Counted from the stretch's first letter, positions 1 to 5,471 are shown. The stretch is 6,334 nucleotides of DNA from Candidatus Zixiibacteriota bacterium (GCA_030597645.1 JAUVRN010000125.1:1-6334); one strand, 5' to 3'. A program made the numbers and translations. The notes: a model not told the origin generated them from the letters alone.

Positions 1-27
1 ATCGTCTGAGGTACCACGGAGGGTGCC

Positions 28-348
28 GTGCTCATTCTGACGCGCAAGCTGGGCGAAAGCATAACGATCGGTGATGACATCAAGGTGACCGTGCTCGGGG
101 TGTTCGGGCGCCAGGTTCGACTGGGCGTGGAAGCACCGCCGGCGGTCATCGTGCACCGTGAGGAAGTGTACCTGAAGATTCAGGACGAAAATCGAGCGGC
201 ATCCACATCGATCCGCGATGATCTGGGCAAGATCGCGGGTTACTTGCGGGGCATGGTGAGCCGGGACCTGGGCGACGGCACATCTCAGCCCGAAGTCCGC
301 TTCGAACGCAACCCTCGCCGGCGGAAAGGGCGGCGCCCGGAGAAGTGA
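28..348 (+). CDS. csrA: Carbon storage regulator CsrA with extended C-terminus
   Basis: CsrA is a small dimeric RNA-binding protein that binds GGA motifs in mRNA leaders and usually blocks translation. Residues 1-56 match the family closely: the opening MLILTRKLGE, the GDDIKVTVLGV strand region, QVRLGV, and VHREE with R44, the key RNA-contact arginine. The start is GTG, preceded by GGAGGG at 18-23 with a 4-base gap. The protein is 106 residues, against roughly 60-75 for most CsrA. The extra ~45 residues contain a possible helix (about 61-78) and end in a very basic tail with RRRKGRR. In FliW-containing bacteria the CsrA C-terminal extension is where FliW docks, so the presence of an extension is expected here but this one is unusually long. 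It heads a unit with a small ORF and fliW. The GGA in its own ribosome-binding site would allow autoregulation (inference). Confidence 0.96.
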   Translation: MLILTRKLGESITIGDDIKVTVLGVFGRQVRLGVEAPPAVIVHREEVYLKIQDENRAASTSIRDDLGKIAGYLRGMVSRDLGDGTSQPEVRFERNPRRRKGRRPEK

Positions 349-355
349 GACAGAC

Positions 356-523
356 ATGATCGGAAAGTGGTTCTCCAGAAGGGAGAAGGAAGAGCCCGAT
401 CCGCGGTACGGTAGCCCGCTGTGGGGATCGCAGGTACGGGAGCCCGAAAAGGGTCGACCGCACCACGATCGGGGGCGGCCGCCGGCCGGCTCGGATCGAG
501 ATTTCGTGTACGATGAGCGATAG
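356..523 (+). CDS. Small 55-residue ORF between csrA and fliW, unknown
   Basis: I do not recognise this product. An ATG lies 7 bases after the csrA stop and the frame stays open for 55 codons. It ends in a TAG that overlaps the AGGAG ribosome-binding site of fliW, leaving 8 bases before the fliW ATG. The predicted protein begins MIGKWFSRREKEEPD and is rich in Arg, Glu, Pro and Gly, with no membrane segment or signal peptide and probably largely disordered. About 70 percent of codons end in G or C, as expected for a coding frame here. Its own ribosome-binding site is weak (GAGA at 347-350). The snug fit between two co-transcribed genes favours a real gene and translational coupling to fliW. 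The alternative is a spacer that happens to be open. Antisense frames over this region look like shadows of csrA and this ORF. Confidence 0.5.
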   Translation: MIGKWFSRREKEEPDPRYGSPLWGSQVREPEKGRPHHDRGRPPAGSDRDFVYDER

Positions 524-531
524 GAGCAATC

Positions 532-1029
532 ATGGCCGAGTTTGACACGCTGCGTTTCGGCAAAATCGATGTTCCCGGGGACGACCAGATCGAGTTTCGC
601 CGCGGTCTCTTAGGATTCGAGCAACTCCGGCGGTTCGTGCACGTGGAGGTGGCCGAAGAAGCCCCCTTTGGCTGGTTACAGAGTCTGGACGAGCCACAGA
701 CGGCATTTGTCGTGGCCAACCCCGCGGTCTTTTTCCCCAGCTACAAGATCGAGATCGATCCGCGGGAACTGGGTGATGTCAGACCGGGTCCCAACGACCG
801 GCTGGTGGTCCTGGGTATCTGCACGATCCCGGACCGGTTCAGTGACGCCTCGATGAACCTGCTCGGTCCCATTGCCATCAACGCGGTGACACACAAAGGC
901 AAGCAGCTCGTGCTCAACCGCTCGGGCTTCACCACTCAGCACCGGCTGATCGACGGCGACGTCAAGATCGAGGCGGAGCCGCTTCGGCGCAGCGAACTCA
1001 AGCCCCAGGCGGCCCGACAACCGGCCTAG
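532..1029 (+). CDS. fliW: Flagellar assembly factor FliW
   Basis: FliW is a cytoplasmic protein that binds CsrA and relieves its translational repression. Flagellin competes for FliW, so the level of unexported flagellin sets CsrA activity (established in Bacillus subtilis). The 165-residue sequence shows the family pattern: TLRFGKIDVP near the start, FRRGLLGFEQLRRF, PFGWLQSLDEPQTAFVVANP, the PSYKIEID strand, and MNLLGPIAINAVTHKGKQLVLN near the C-terminus. Length is slightly over the usual ~130-150, because of a polar tail after about residue 145. The ATG has AGGAG at 522-526 with a 5-base gap. It follows csrA and the small ORF on the same strand and presumably shares their transcript. The next gene is 188 bases or more away and has its own promoter, so this unit probably ends here, although I see no convincing intrinsic terminator. 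Confidence 0.96.
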   Translation: MAEFDTLRFGKIDVPGDDQIEFRRGLLGFEQLRRFVHVEVAEEAPFGWLQSLDEPQTAFVVANPAVFFPSYKIEIDPRELGDVRPGPNDRLVVLGICTIPDRFSDASMNLLGPIAINAVTHKGKQLVLNRSGFTTQHRLIDGDVKIEAEPLRRSELKPQAARQPA

Positions 1030-1126
1030 TGTCCGCACCGGTATAGGCAACGAACTTCTGACCCCGGATACTGCACGCGCCCGATTCTTCACGGCGGACG
1101 ATCCTTCCCCCGCTCTGGTACATCGC

Positions 1127-1138
1127 TTCCGGCCGGAA
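1127..1138. repeat. 12-base perfect palindrome
   Basis: TTCCGGCCGGAA reads the same on both strands. It sits in the fliW to glycosyltransferase spacer, about 45 bases upstream of the -24 element of the sigma-54-like promoter. It could be an operator or an activator half-site, or chance in GC-rich DNA. No T-run follows, so it is not a good terminator. Confidence 0.35.
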
Positions 1139-1151
1139 CGGTCGGATGTTT

Positions 1152-1178
1152 CTAACTGACTTGTATACAATAAGTTAG
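1152..1178. promoter_or_regulatory. Nested AT-rich dyad, candidate operator
   Basis: CTAACT (1152-1157) and AGTTAG (1173-1178) are exact inverted copies. They enclose the perfect 10-base palindrome TTGTATACAA (1161-1170), with spacers of 3 and 2 bases, so the dyad is nearly symmetric over 27 bases. It is strikingly AT-rich for this genome and ends 4 bases before the TGGCAC of the sigma-54-like promoter. A dimeric DNA-binding protein is the simplest reader. At this distance it would overlap or abut bound polymerase, which suits a repressor or a close-acting FleQ-type activator better than a distant enhancer. It lacks a downstream T-run, so a fliW terminator is less likely. Confidence 0.55.
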
Positions 1179-1181
1179 CAT

Positions 1182-1198
1182 TTGGCACTCGGGTTGCG
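1182..1198 (+). promoter_or_regulatory. Sigma-54 (-24/-12) promoter
   Basis: TGGCAC at 1183-1188 and TTGC at 1194-1197 are separated by 5 bases, which puts the GG (1184-1185) and GC (1196-1197) dinucleotides exactly 12 bases apart, as in the RpoN consensus TGGCACG-N4-TTGCW. All six bases of the -24 core and all four of the -12 core match; only the two weaker flanking positions differ. The start of transcription would be near 1209. It lies upstream of the small ORF at 1218 and the glycosyltransferase, and would need a bacterial enhancer-binding protein, as class II flagellar genes often do. Confidence 0.75.
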
Positions 1199-1217
1199 AC
1201 CCCGGGCGGGGAATGCC

Positions 1218-1427
1218 ATGAATACGCCCGATCCATCCGACCATGCGTTGACTGCGCAGATCAGGCAACTCGCCCACAGGGAAGGCGCGACCTCCGAAGA
1301 TCAGCTGGCGGTCGCCCGGATGAGTTACCCGCACGAGCGGCTGCATCTGTCGCCCGGGCTGCCGTCACCCGGTTCGAATCTCATCATCGCCCGAAAAGGA
1401 AAGGCCTGTGTCCAGGAGCTATCATAA
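1218..1427 (+). CDS. Small 69-residue ORF overlapping the glycosyltransferase start, unknown
   Basis: I do not recognise the product. The ATG at 1218 is chosen over an upstream in-frame start at 1182 because the latter lies inside the sigma-54 promoter. It would begin about 9 bases after the predicted transcription start, with GGGGA (1208-1212) as a modest ribosome-binding site. The 69-residue protein is polar, with a probable helix over residues 8-34 (LTAQIRQLAHREG then EDQLAVARM) and a Pro/Gly-rich second half; no membrane segment is visible. Codon third positions are about 70 percent G or C, as in its neighbours. Its last 20 bases overlap the GTG of the next gene, whose ribosome-binding site lies inside this frame, so the two could be translationally coupled. 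The alternative is an untranslated leader of the glycosyltransferase mRNA. Confidence 0.4.
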   Translation: MNTPDPSDHALTAQIRQLAHREGATSEDQLAVARMSYPHERLHLSPGLPSPGSNLIIARKGKACVQELS

Positions 1428-3972
1428 GCACCACACACCGGAACAGCGACTGAACCGGGCACGGAGGTTTTACGATCGCGGCCGATTCAGTGCCGCGGCG
1501 CGTGATGCGCAGGCCCTGTACCGGGAGGTGCCGGCCGGCACGGCCTTCGAGTTGCGTGCGGCGGCCCGGCTGCTGGCCACCTTCGCCTATGCGCGAGCCG
1601 GAGAGTATGAGCGGGGCTGGCAGGTCATCGAGGCTGCCGATCCAGCCCGGACCGACACGCTCGATCTCTGTTACGTGGCTTGCTTTCTGGCGTATCAGCG
1701 GGGTGACTACGACGCCACCGAAACGTGGGGCACGCGCTACCGGGACCTGCACAGCCAGGTGGATCCCCGGCTGCCATTCAACCACACGCACGACAAACTT
1801 CACGAGATCCTCAACACGCTTGGCTCTGCCGCCAAAGATCGCGGCGAGGACTGCCGGGCGGTGGAGCTGTTCGATCAAACGATCGCGGACAAGAGCGACT
1901 ACCATCTGCCCTATCTGAATGCCGCCCTGGTTTGCCGGCGCGGAGGGGACGCCGAGCGGGCAGGGCGGTATATCGCTGACGGACTGGCGCAGTGTGGGCT
2001 GGTCGATGACCTGCTGCTGATCCGTGACGGGGTGATACACGATCGCAAGATCAGCCTCTGCATGATCGTCAAAGACGAAGAGGAGATGCTCGATGGGGCC
2101 CTCGCCAGTGTGCGGAGCACCGTCGATGAGATCATCGTCGTCGACACCGGATCAACCGACGGCACGGTGGACATCGCCCGGGCGCACGGCGCCCGCGTCT
2201 ATCACCATGCGTGGGAAAACGACTTTGCGAAGGCCCGGAACCAGTCGCTGTCGTACGCCACCGGCGACTGGATTCTCATCCTCGACGCCGACGAGCGATT
2301 GCACTCCGACTCGGTGTCCCTGGTGCGCAAGGTGTCGAACTCGTGTCTCCAGGAGGCCGTTTCGTTTTCTCTCTACAACATCGACCTCGACACCGATCAC
2401 GTGTCATTTCTCCCGAGTATCCGCATGTTCCGTAATGGTCGCGGCTACGTGTATCGCGGAATCGTACACAACCAGATCGATCTTCCGCCGGGCACGCCGG
2501 TACTGCGAGCGCCCGTTCGGATCGATCACTATGGGTACACGCCGTCGCTGGCGGAGAAACGCGGCAAGTTCGAACGCACCACGGATCTGCTGCGCCGTCA
2601 GCTGAAAGAGAACCCCGACGACGCCTTTGCGCATTTCAACATGGCTCAGGTCATGCGGGGCAGGGAGCAGGGCAAGACCCTGGCGCCGGACATCGTCCGG
2701 CACGCCCGGCGCGTGACGGAGATTCTGACGCCGCAGGAGACGGAGCACGTCCATATCTTATTGATGGGCTACCATCAGCTGGCCACGGCGTTGTTCCACC
2801 TGGAGCAATACGAGGAGGCCGAGCAGGCTTGTCGCGACGCGCTGGCGATCAAGACCGACTACATCGACGCGCTGATGACCCTGGGGCACATTCTCTCCCA
2901 GCGCAAGCGCTACGACGAGGCCCGGGAGGCGTTTTTGTCGTACCTGCGCGTGCGCGGGCAGTACAACGAAGCGGATGAAACCAGCGGCTTTATCCTGCTC
3001 AATCTTCAGACGATGCACCAGGCGTACTACGGACTGGGCCAGGTAGAGGAGGCGCTCGCCAATCTTCCCGTGGCGCTGGAGTGGTACTGCAAGGTGCTGG
3101 TTGATCGCGATGATTACCTGGAAGCCCATCTTCGCATCGGTCGGATCTGTTACCGGCTCGGACGCTTCGATGAAGCACGGGAGGCGTTCACCAAGGAGCT
3201 GGGTCACCGGTCCGACAGCTTTTGGGCACACTTTTGCCTGGGTGACATCGCGGCGTACCAGGGCGAGTGGCCGCGTGCCCGGGAGCATTACCAGAACGCC
3301 CACGGCGTACGCCCCGATCATCCAGATCTGCCGTTCAACCTGGCGTCCGCCGCCTTTCACACGGGCGCACTGGACGAAGCCGCCACGTTGCTCGCGCAGG
3401 CACAACCCGAAGTCCAGGCTGAGCCGGGCGCCCTCAAACTGGCAGCCCGGATCGCGTCGGCACGCGGTGATGAAGGGGCCGCCGATCGCTGGGAGCAGCT
3501 TCTGGCGATCGAGCCGGGCGATGCCACAGCGTGGTCGGATTTGGGCAATGTACACTTCCGCGCGGAAGCATGGCAGAAGGCCCTGTCGTGCTACGAGCGT
3601 GCGCTCTCGGAGCAGCCGGGCCTGGCGATCGTCCGCAGAAACCGGGCGTTGGTCTATCTACGGCGTGGCCAGCACGAGCGGGCGCGCGTGGAGCTGACGG
3701 CCTACCTGGAGGCCGGCCCCGGAGACCCGGATGCCATTCTGCTACTGGCGGACCTCTGCTCCGAGGTGGGGGAGCACACCGACGCGCTGCCTCTCTACGA
3801 ACGCTATGTGACAGATAATCCGGGTGATCTCGAAGCACTGTTCCGGCTGGCCCAGAGCTATCAGGCAATGGGACGACAGGACGCGGCGCTGCTCGGATAT
3901 CGGCACCTGCTGGACCGGCAACCGGACTTCGAGCCCGCGAAGCAGGCTCTCGCAGCGCTCGAAATGCGCTAG
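1408..3972 (+). CDS. TPR-GT2-TPR glycosyltransferase, candidate flagellin-modifying enzyme
   Basis: This 854-residue protein has a family 2 glycosyltransferase domain between helical repeat regions. Residues 1 to about 205 form several TPR-like helical pairs. The GT2 domain runs from about 214 to 380: SLCMIVKDEEEM (216-227), the nucleotide-binding DTGSTDG (246-252), WENDFAKARN, the metal-binding ILDADE with D293 and D295, RMFRN (339-343) and YRGIVHNQ (349-356). About ten TPR units follow to the C-terminus. No signal peptide or transmembrane segment is seen, so it should act in the cytoplasm on a protein or soluble acceptor using a nucleotide sugar. The GTG start has an AAGGAAAGG stretch just upstream. 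Flanking fliW, csrA, flgN and flgM suggest flagellin as acceptor, as for the glycosyltransferase next to fliC in Clostridioides difficile. Sugar and acceptor cannot be read from sequence, and no flagellin gene is in the window. Confidence 0.88.
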   Translation: MSRSYHKHHTPEQRLNRARRFYDRGRFSAAARDAQALYREVPAGTAFELRAAARLLATFAYARAGEYERGWQVIEAADPARTDTLDLCYVACFLAYQRGDYDATETWGTRYRDLHSQVDPRLPFNHTHDKLHEILNTLGSAAKDRGEDCRAVELFDQTIADKSDYHLPYLNAALVCRRGGDAERAGRYIADGLAQCGLVDDLLLIRDGVIHDRKISLCMIVKDEEEMLDGALASVRSTVDEIIVVDTGSTDGTVDIARAHGARVYHHAWENDFAKARNQSLSYATGDWILILDADERLHSDSVSLVRKVSNSCLQEAVSFSLYNIDLDTDHVSFLPSIRMFRNGRGYVYRGIVHNQIDLPPGTPVLRAPVRIDHYGYTPSLAEKRGKFERTTDLLRRQLKENPDDAFAHFNMAQVMRGREQGKTLAPDIVRHARRVTEILTPQETEHVHILLMGYHQLATALFHLEQYEEAEQACRDALAIKTDYIDALMTLGHILSQRKRYDEAREAFLSYLRVRGQYNEADETSGFILLNLQTMHQAYYGLGQVEEALANLPVALEWYCKVLVDRDDYLEAHLRIGRICYRLGRFDEAREAFTKELGHRSDSFWAHFCLGDIAAYQGEWPRAREHYQNAHGVRPDHPDLPFNLASAAFHTGALDEAATLLAQAQPEVQAEPGALKLAARIASARGDEGAADRWEQLLAIEPGDATAWSDLGNVHFRAEAWQKALSCYERALSEQPGLAIVRRNRALVYLRRGQHERARVELTAYLEAGPGDPDAILLLADLCSEVGEHTDALPLYERYVTDNPGDLEALFRLAQSYQAMGRQDAALLGYRHLLDRQPDFEPAKQALAALEMR

Positions 3973-4001
3973 AGACAATCCGGCTCGATCGCGCCCGGGC
4001 G

Positions 4002-4029
4002 TAAAGCCGAGGCTTGCTATGGCCGAATC
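4002..4029 (+). promoter_or_regulatory. Sigma-28 (FliA/SigD-type) promoter of flgN
   Basis: TAAA at 4002-4005 and GCCGAATC at 4022-4029 are separated by 16 bases, within the N14-16 range of the sigma-D consensus TAAA-N-GCCGATAT. The TAAA and the GCCGA core are exact; the last three bases deviate. The element starts 30 bases after the glycosyltransferase stop and has the same spacing and the same GGCCGA core as the element before flgM. Transcription would begin near 4036, at the base of a strong hairpin. Confidence 0.6.
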
Positions 4030-4035
4030 TTAGAT

Positions 4036-4130
4036 CGTGGGGGCAACCCCACGGGGACGTGGCAAAAAACAGGGAGAGCACATAAGCAGGGGAACAATCA
4101 GGTAGTGCCGAGATACGGAACGCTGGGAGT
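4036..4130 (+). promoter_or_regulatory. Structured flgN leader with candidate CsrA-binding sites
   Basis: Two hairpins share one strand. Hairpin A is 4036-4053: 7 base pairs, CGTGGGG with CCCCACG, closed by a GCAA tetraloop. Hairpin B is 4049-4062: CCAC with GTGG around the hexaloop GGGGAC. They cannot form together. ACGGGGACGT in hairpin B matches seven of the eight specified positions of the CsrA site ACANGGANGU and has the usual GGA-in-loop geometry. Further GGA triplets lie at 4073-4075 (in ACAGGGA), 4091-4093, 4117-4119 and 4126-4128, the last directly before the GTG start. Multiple GGAs with one at the ribosome-binding region is the classic layout of CsrA-repressed leaders. csrA and fliW are in the same locus. 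RNA folding and binding are inferred, not shown. Confidence 0.5.
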
Positions 4131-4658
4131 GTGGACCACGATCAGTGCCCGGCCCACTCTCGAATCGACCGGTCCACGCCCGGGACCGATCACCGCCCGG
4201 GCCTGATGGATTACGACGCCTGCCGCGAGCTCCACAATGAGCTGGTCTATCGACTCAAGCGCGAACTCGTTTTCTATCGCTCTCTCTTCGTGCTGATCGA
4301 GCGGCAGCGGGACGCGGTTGAGCGGGGCGTCGAATCAGAGCTGGCTCTCTGGTACGGCGAACTCAACACAATCGCCGGCGGGCTGCGGGAGAGCCAATTC
4401 GCCATCTCGACCATGCGACAGAAAGAGCCGGAGCTGTTCGAGCGCGCGTCCAGGCTTGACCCGGTGCCCGAAATGGTTCAGCAGGCTGCCGAGATCCTCG
4501 CTGCGGCGCACCGCTCGTTGCAGGAGGGTACGTGGGCGGCACGGCGACATTACAGAAAGCTGAAGGCTGAGCTGACCCGACTCGGCGAGGAGAATGAGGC
4601 CCTTCGGGCAAATCGCCCCCGGCCTCGCTCGGGTCACATACCGGACGGCACACGCTGA
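4131..4658 (+). CDS. flgN: FlgN-like flagellar export chaperone
   Basis: FlgN binds the hook-filament junction proteins FlgK and FlgL in the cytoplasm and delivers them to the flagellar export gate. This product is almost entirely helical, with long heptad-like stretches: RELHNELVYRLKRELVFYRSL, a middle region with ESELALWYGELNTIAGGLRE, and a C-terminal helix with HYRKLKAELTRLGEENEAL. It has no membrane segment. This fits FlgN in length and shape, but FlgN diverges fast and the call leans on position just before flgM. The start is uncertain. The GTG at 4131 gives 175 residues but its GGGAG (4125-4129) is only one base away. The ATG at 4206 gives 150 residues, begins where the helical core begins (MDYDACRELHNEL), but has no ribosome-binding site, and a CCCGGG inverted pair (4179-4184 and 4196-4201) precedes it. 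A sigma-28-like promoter lies upstream. Confidence 0.7.
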   Translation: MDHDQCPAHSRIDRSTPGTDHRPGLMDYDACRELHNELVYRLKRELVFYRSLFVLIERQRDAVERGVESELALWYGELNTIAGGLRESQFAISTMRQKEPELFERASRLDPVPEMVQQAAEILAAAHRSLQEGTWAARRHYRKLKAELTRLGEENEALRANRPRPRSGHIPDGTR

Positions 4659-4755
4659 GACTCCATGGAACTGGCTTCAAGAATGGTTTCGGTCGAGGAC
4701 ACCGCCTGCATCCCTTGCCCCCGATTGCAGTAGAATCTACCTTCGACACCAGTTC

Positions 4756-4783
4756 TAAAGAGGATGGCCCGGGCGGCCGACAT
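4756..4783 (+). promoter_or_regulatory. Sigma-28 (FliA/SigD-type) promoter of flgM
   Basis: TAAA at 4756-4759 and GCCGACAT at 4776-4783 with a 16-base spacer match the sigma-D consensus TAAA-N14-16-GCCGATAT with one mismatch in the -10 element. Transcription would begin near 4790, immediately before AGGGG (4791-4795), giving a leader of only about 12 bases before the flgM ATG. A sigma-28 promoter on flgM gives the known feedback in which sigma-28 makes its own inhibitor. The rest of the 143-base gap after flgN shows a short dyad, GTAGA-A-TCTAC at 4730-4740, and nothing else I can support. Confidence 0.68.
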
Positions 4784-4801
4784 TACATATAGGGGCGCAT
4801 T

Positions 4802-5143
4802 ATGACGGTCGATCGTAACCAAGGATCTCCGGGGACGCTTCCGGAGCCTGAGCCCAGAAGCTCAGAGAAGCCTTTGTCCAAATCCCGCACGGACGCGGTG
4901 GAGCTGTCCTCCGGGAACGGGGCCGATGGGGCCACGTACTCCCGGACCGACGCGGTCGGCTCGTCGCGCCTGCAACCTGCGTCCGCGGAGGAGGGCATGG
5001 CAGACTTGGCACGCGCACAGAGACTGGACGCCATCCGCCAGCGAATCGAGGCCGGAGTCTACGATTCGCGCGAGGTGATCGAGCAGATTGTGGACCGATT
5101 GCTGGACAAATGGCAGCTCGGAACGAGTCACGAGCCAACCTAG
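4802..5143 (+). CDS. flgM: Anti-sigma-28 factor FlgM
   Basis: FlgM binds sigma-28 (FliA/SigD) and keeps late flagellar genes off until the hook is finished and FlgM is exported through it. The 113-residue protein has the family plan: a disordered polar N-terminal half and a helical sigma-binding C-terminus. DAVELSS at residues 31-37 matches the conserved linker motif of many FlgMs (D-x-V/I-E-L/I-SS). RLDAIRQRIEAGVYDSREVIEQ at about 74-95 (with a residue or two more either side) matches the I-x-x-x-I-x-x-G-x-Y signature, followed by IVDRLLDKW. The ATG has AGGGG at 4791-4795 with a 6-base gap. SRTDAV occurs twice (residues 28-33 and 47-52), each followed by SS shortly after, suggesting an internal duplication of the linker. 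It lies downstream of flgN with its own sigma-28-like promoter. The order flgN then flgM is the reverse of the common one. Confidence 0.85.
   Translation: MTVDRNQGSPGTLPEPEPRSSEKPLSKSRTDAVELSSGNGADGATYSRTDAVGSSRLQPASAEEGMADLARAQRLDAIRQRIEAGVYDSREVIEQIVDRLLDKWQLGTSHEPT
4883..4957 (+). repeat. Internal duplication in the FlgM linker
   Basis: The codons for SRTDAV occur at 4883-4900 and again at 4940-4957, a period of 57 bases or 19 residues. At DNA level both copies start TCCCG and end GACGCGGT, with small differences between. The first copy continues into the family motif ELSS, the second into GSS. This looks like an old in-frame duplication in a disordered region. Confidence 0.5.
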
Positions 5144-5216
5144 GGAAGATACCTGAGCCAGGATGTCGGACGCTTCCTCTGCATTGCAGGTGGCCGCGGC
5201 ACGGACTCGAATCGTC

Positions 5217-5245
5217 TTGACTGCTCCACACCTGATCGATAAGCT
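5217..5245 (+). promoter_or_regulatory. Sigma-70 promoter of tRNA-Val
   Basis: TTGACT at 5217-5222 and TAAGCT at 5240-5245 are separated by exactly 17 bases. The -35 element has one mismatch to TTGACA; the -10 element is weaker. Transcription would start near 5252, about 45 bases before the mature tRNA, leaving a 5' leader for RNase P to remove. The rest of the flgM-tRNA gap (5144-5216) shows only a short CTGCA-T-TGCAG dyad at 5179-5189. Confidence 0.6.
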
Positions 5246-5296
5246 ATCTCCCGTTGTACTTCGGGGGCGCCTGTGCGTATCCCCATCGGACACACA

Positions 5297-5373
<77 letters not shown>

Positions 5374-5374
5374 T

Positions 5375-5400
5375 GAATACGGTATTCTTTGAGCGCTCAA
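5375..5400. repeat. Dyad pair directly after the tRNA
   Basis: GAATA and TATTC (5375-5379 and 5383-5387) can form a 5-pair hairpin with a 3-base loop followed by TTT. Next to it is the perfect 12-base palindrome TTGAGCGCTCAA (5389-5400). Together they may help end or process the tRNA transcript, or act as a protein site. Neither is a strong intrinsic terminator. I see nothing else between 5401 and the thrS promoter. Confidence 0.35.
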
Positions 5401-5471
5401 TTCGTTCACCCCGGTCGGCTTCCCCGCGTCGTTAACTCATTGTGACATCTCATCTTGGAGCGTGTTTTCGC

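Noticed and set aside
1..9. ATC GTC TGA at the left edge could be the last codons of an upstream gene.
   Set aside because: Only two codons and a stop are visible, too little to support a partial gene.
3971..4035. Possible c-di-GMP-I (GEMM) riboswitch: GCGTAAAGCC resembles the conserved ACGCAAAGCC.
   Set aside because: The GNRA-capped P2 and the downstream GGGTTGCC-like strand are missing, and the same bases are explained better as a sigma-28 promoter (TAAA-N16-GCCGA).
4036..4069. Strong hairpin followed by CAAAAAAC as a terminator.
   Set aside because: The run after the hairpin is A on the plus strand, and on the minus strand the T-run precedes the hairpin, so it fits no intrinsic terminator in either direction.
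1384..4081. Long antisense frames opposite the glycosyltransferase (for example 1384-2040, 2758-3555, 3434-4081).
   Set aside because: They mirror a high-GC3 real gene, show no family motifs, and overlap it completely.
4665..4733. 22-codon ORF with a CIPC motif between flgN and flgM.
   Set aside because: No ribosome-binding site, no recognisable similarity, and too short to distinguish from chance.
4715..4736. Sigma-70 promoter TTGCCC...TAGAAT before flgM.
   Set aside because: The spacer is only 10 bases; the sigma-28 element at 4756-4783 is better placed.
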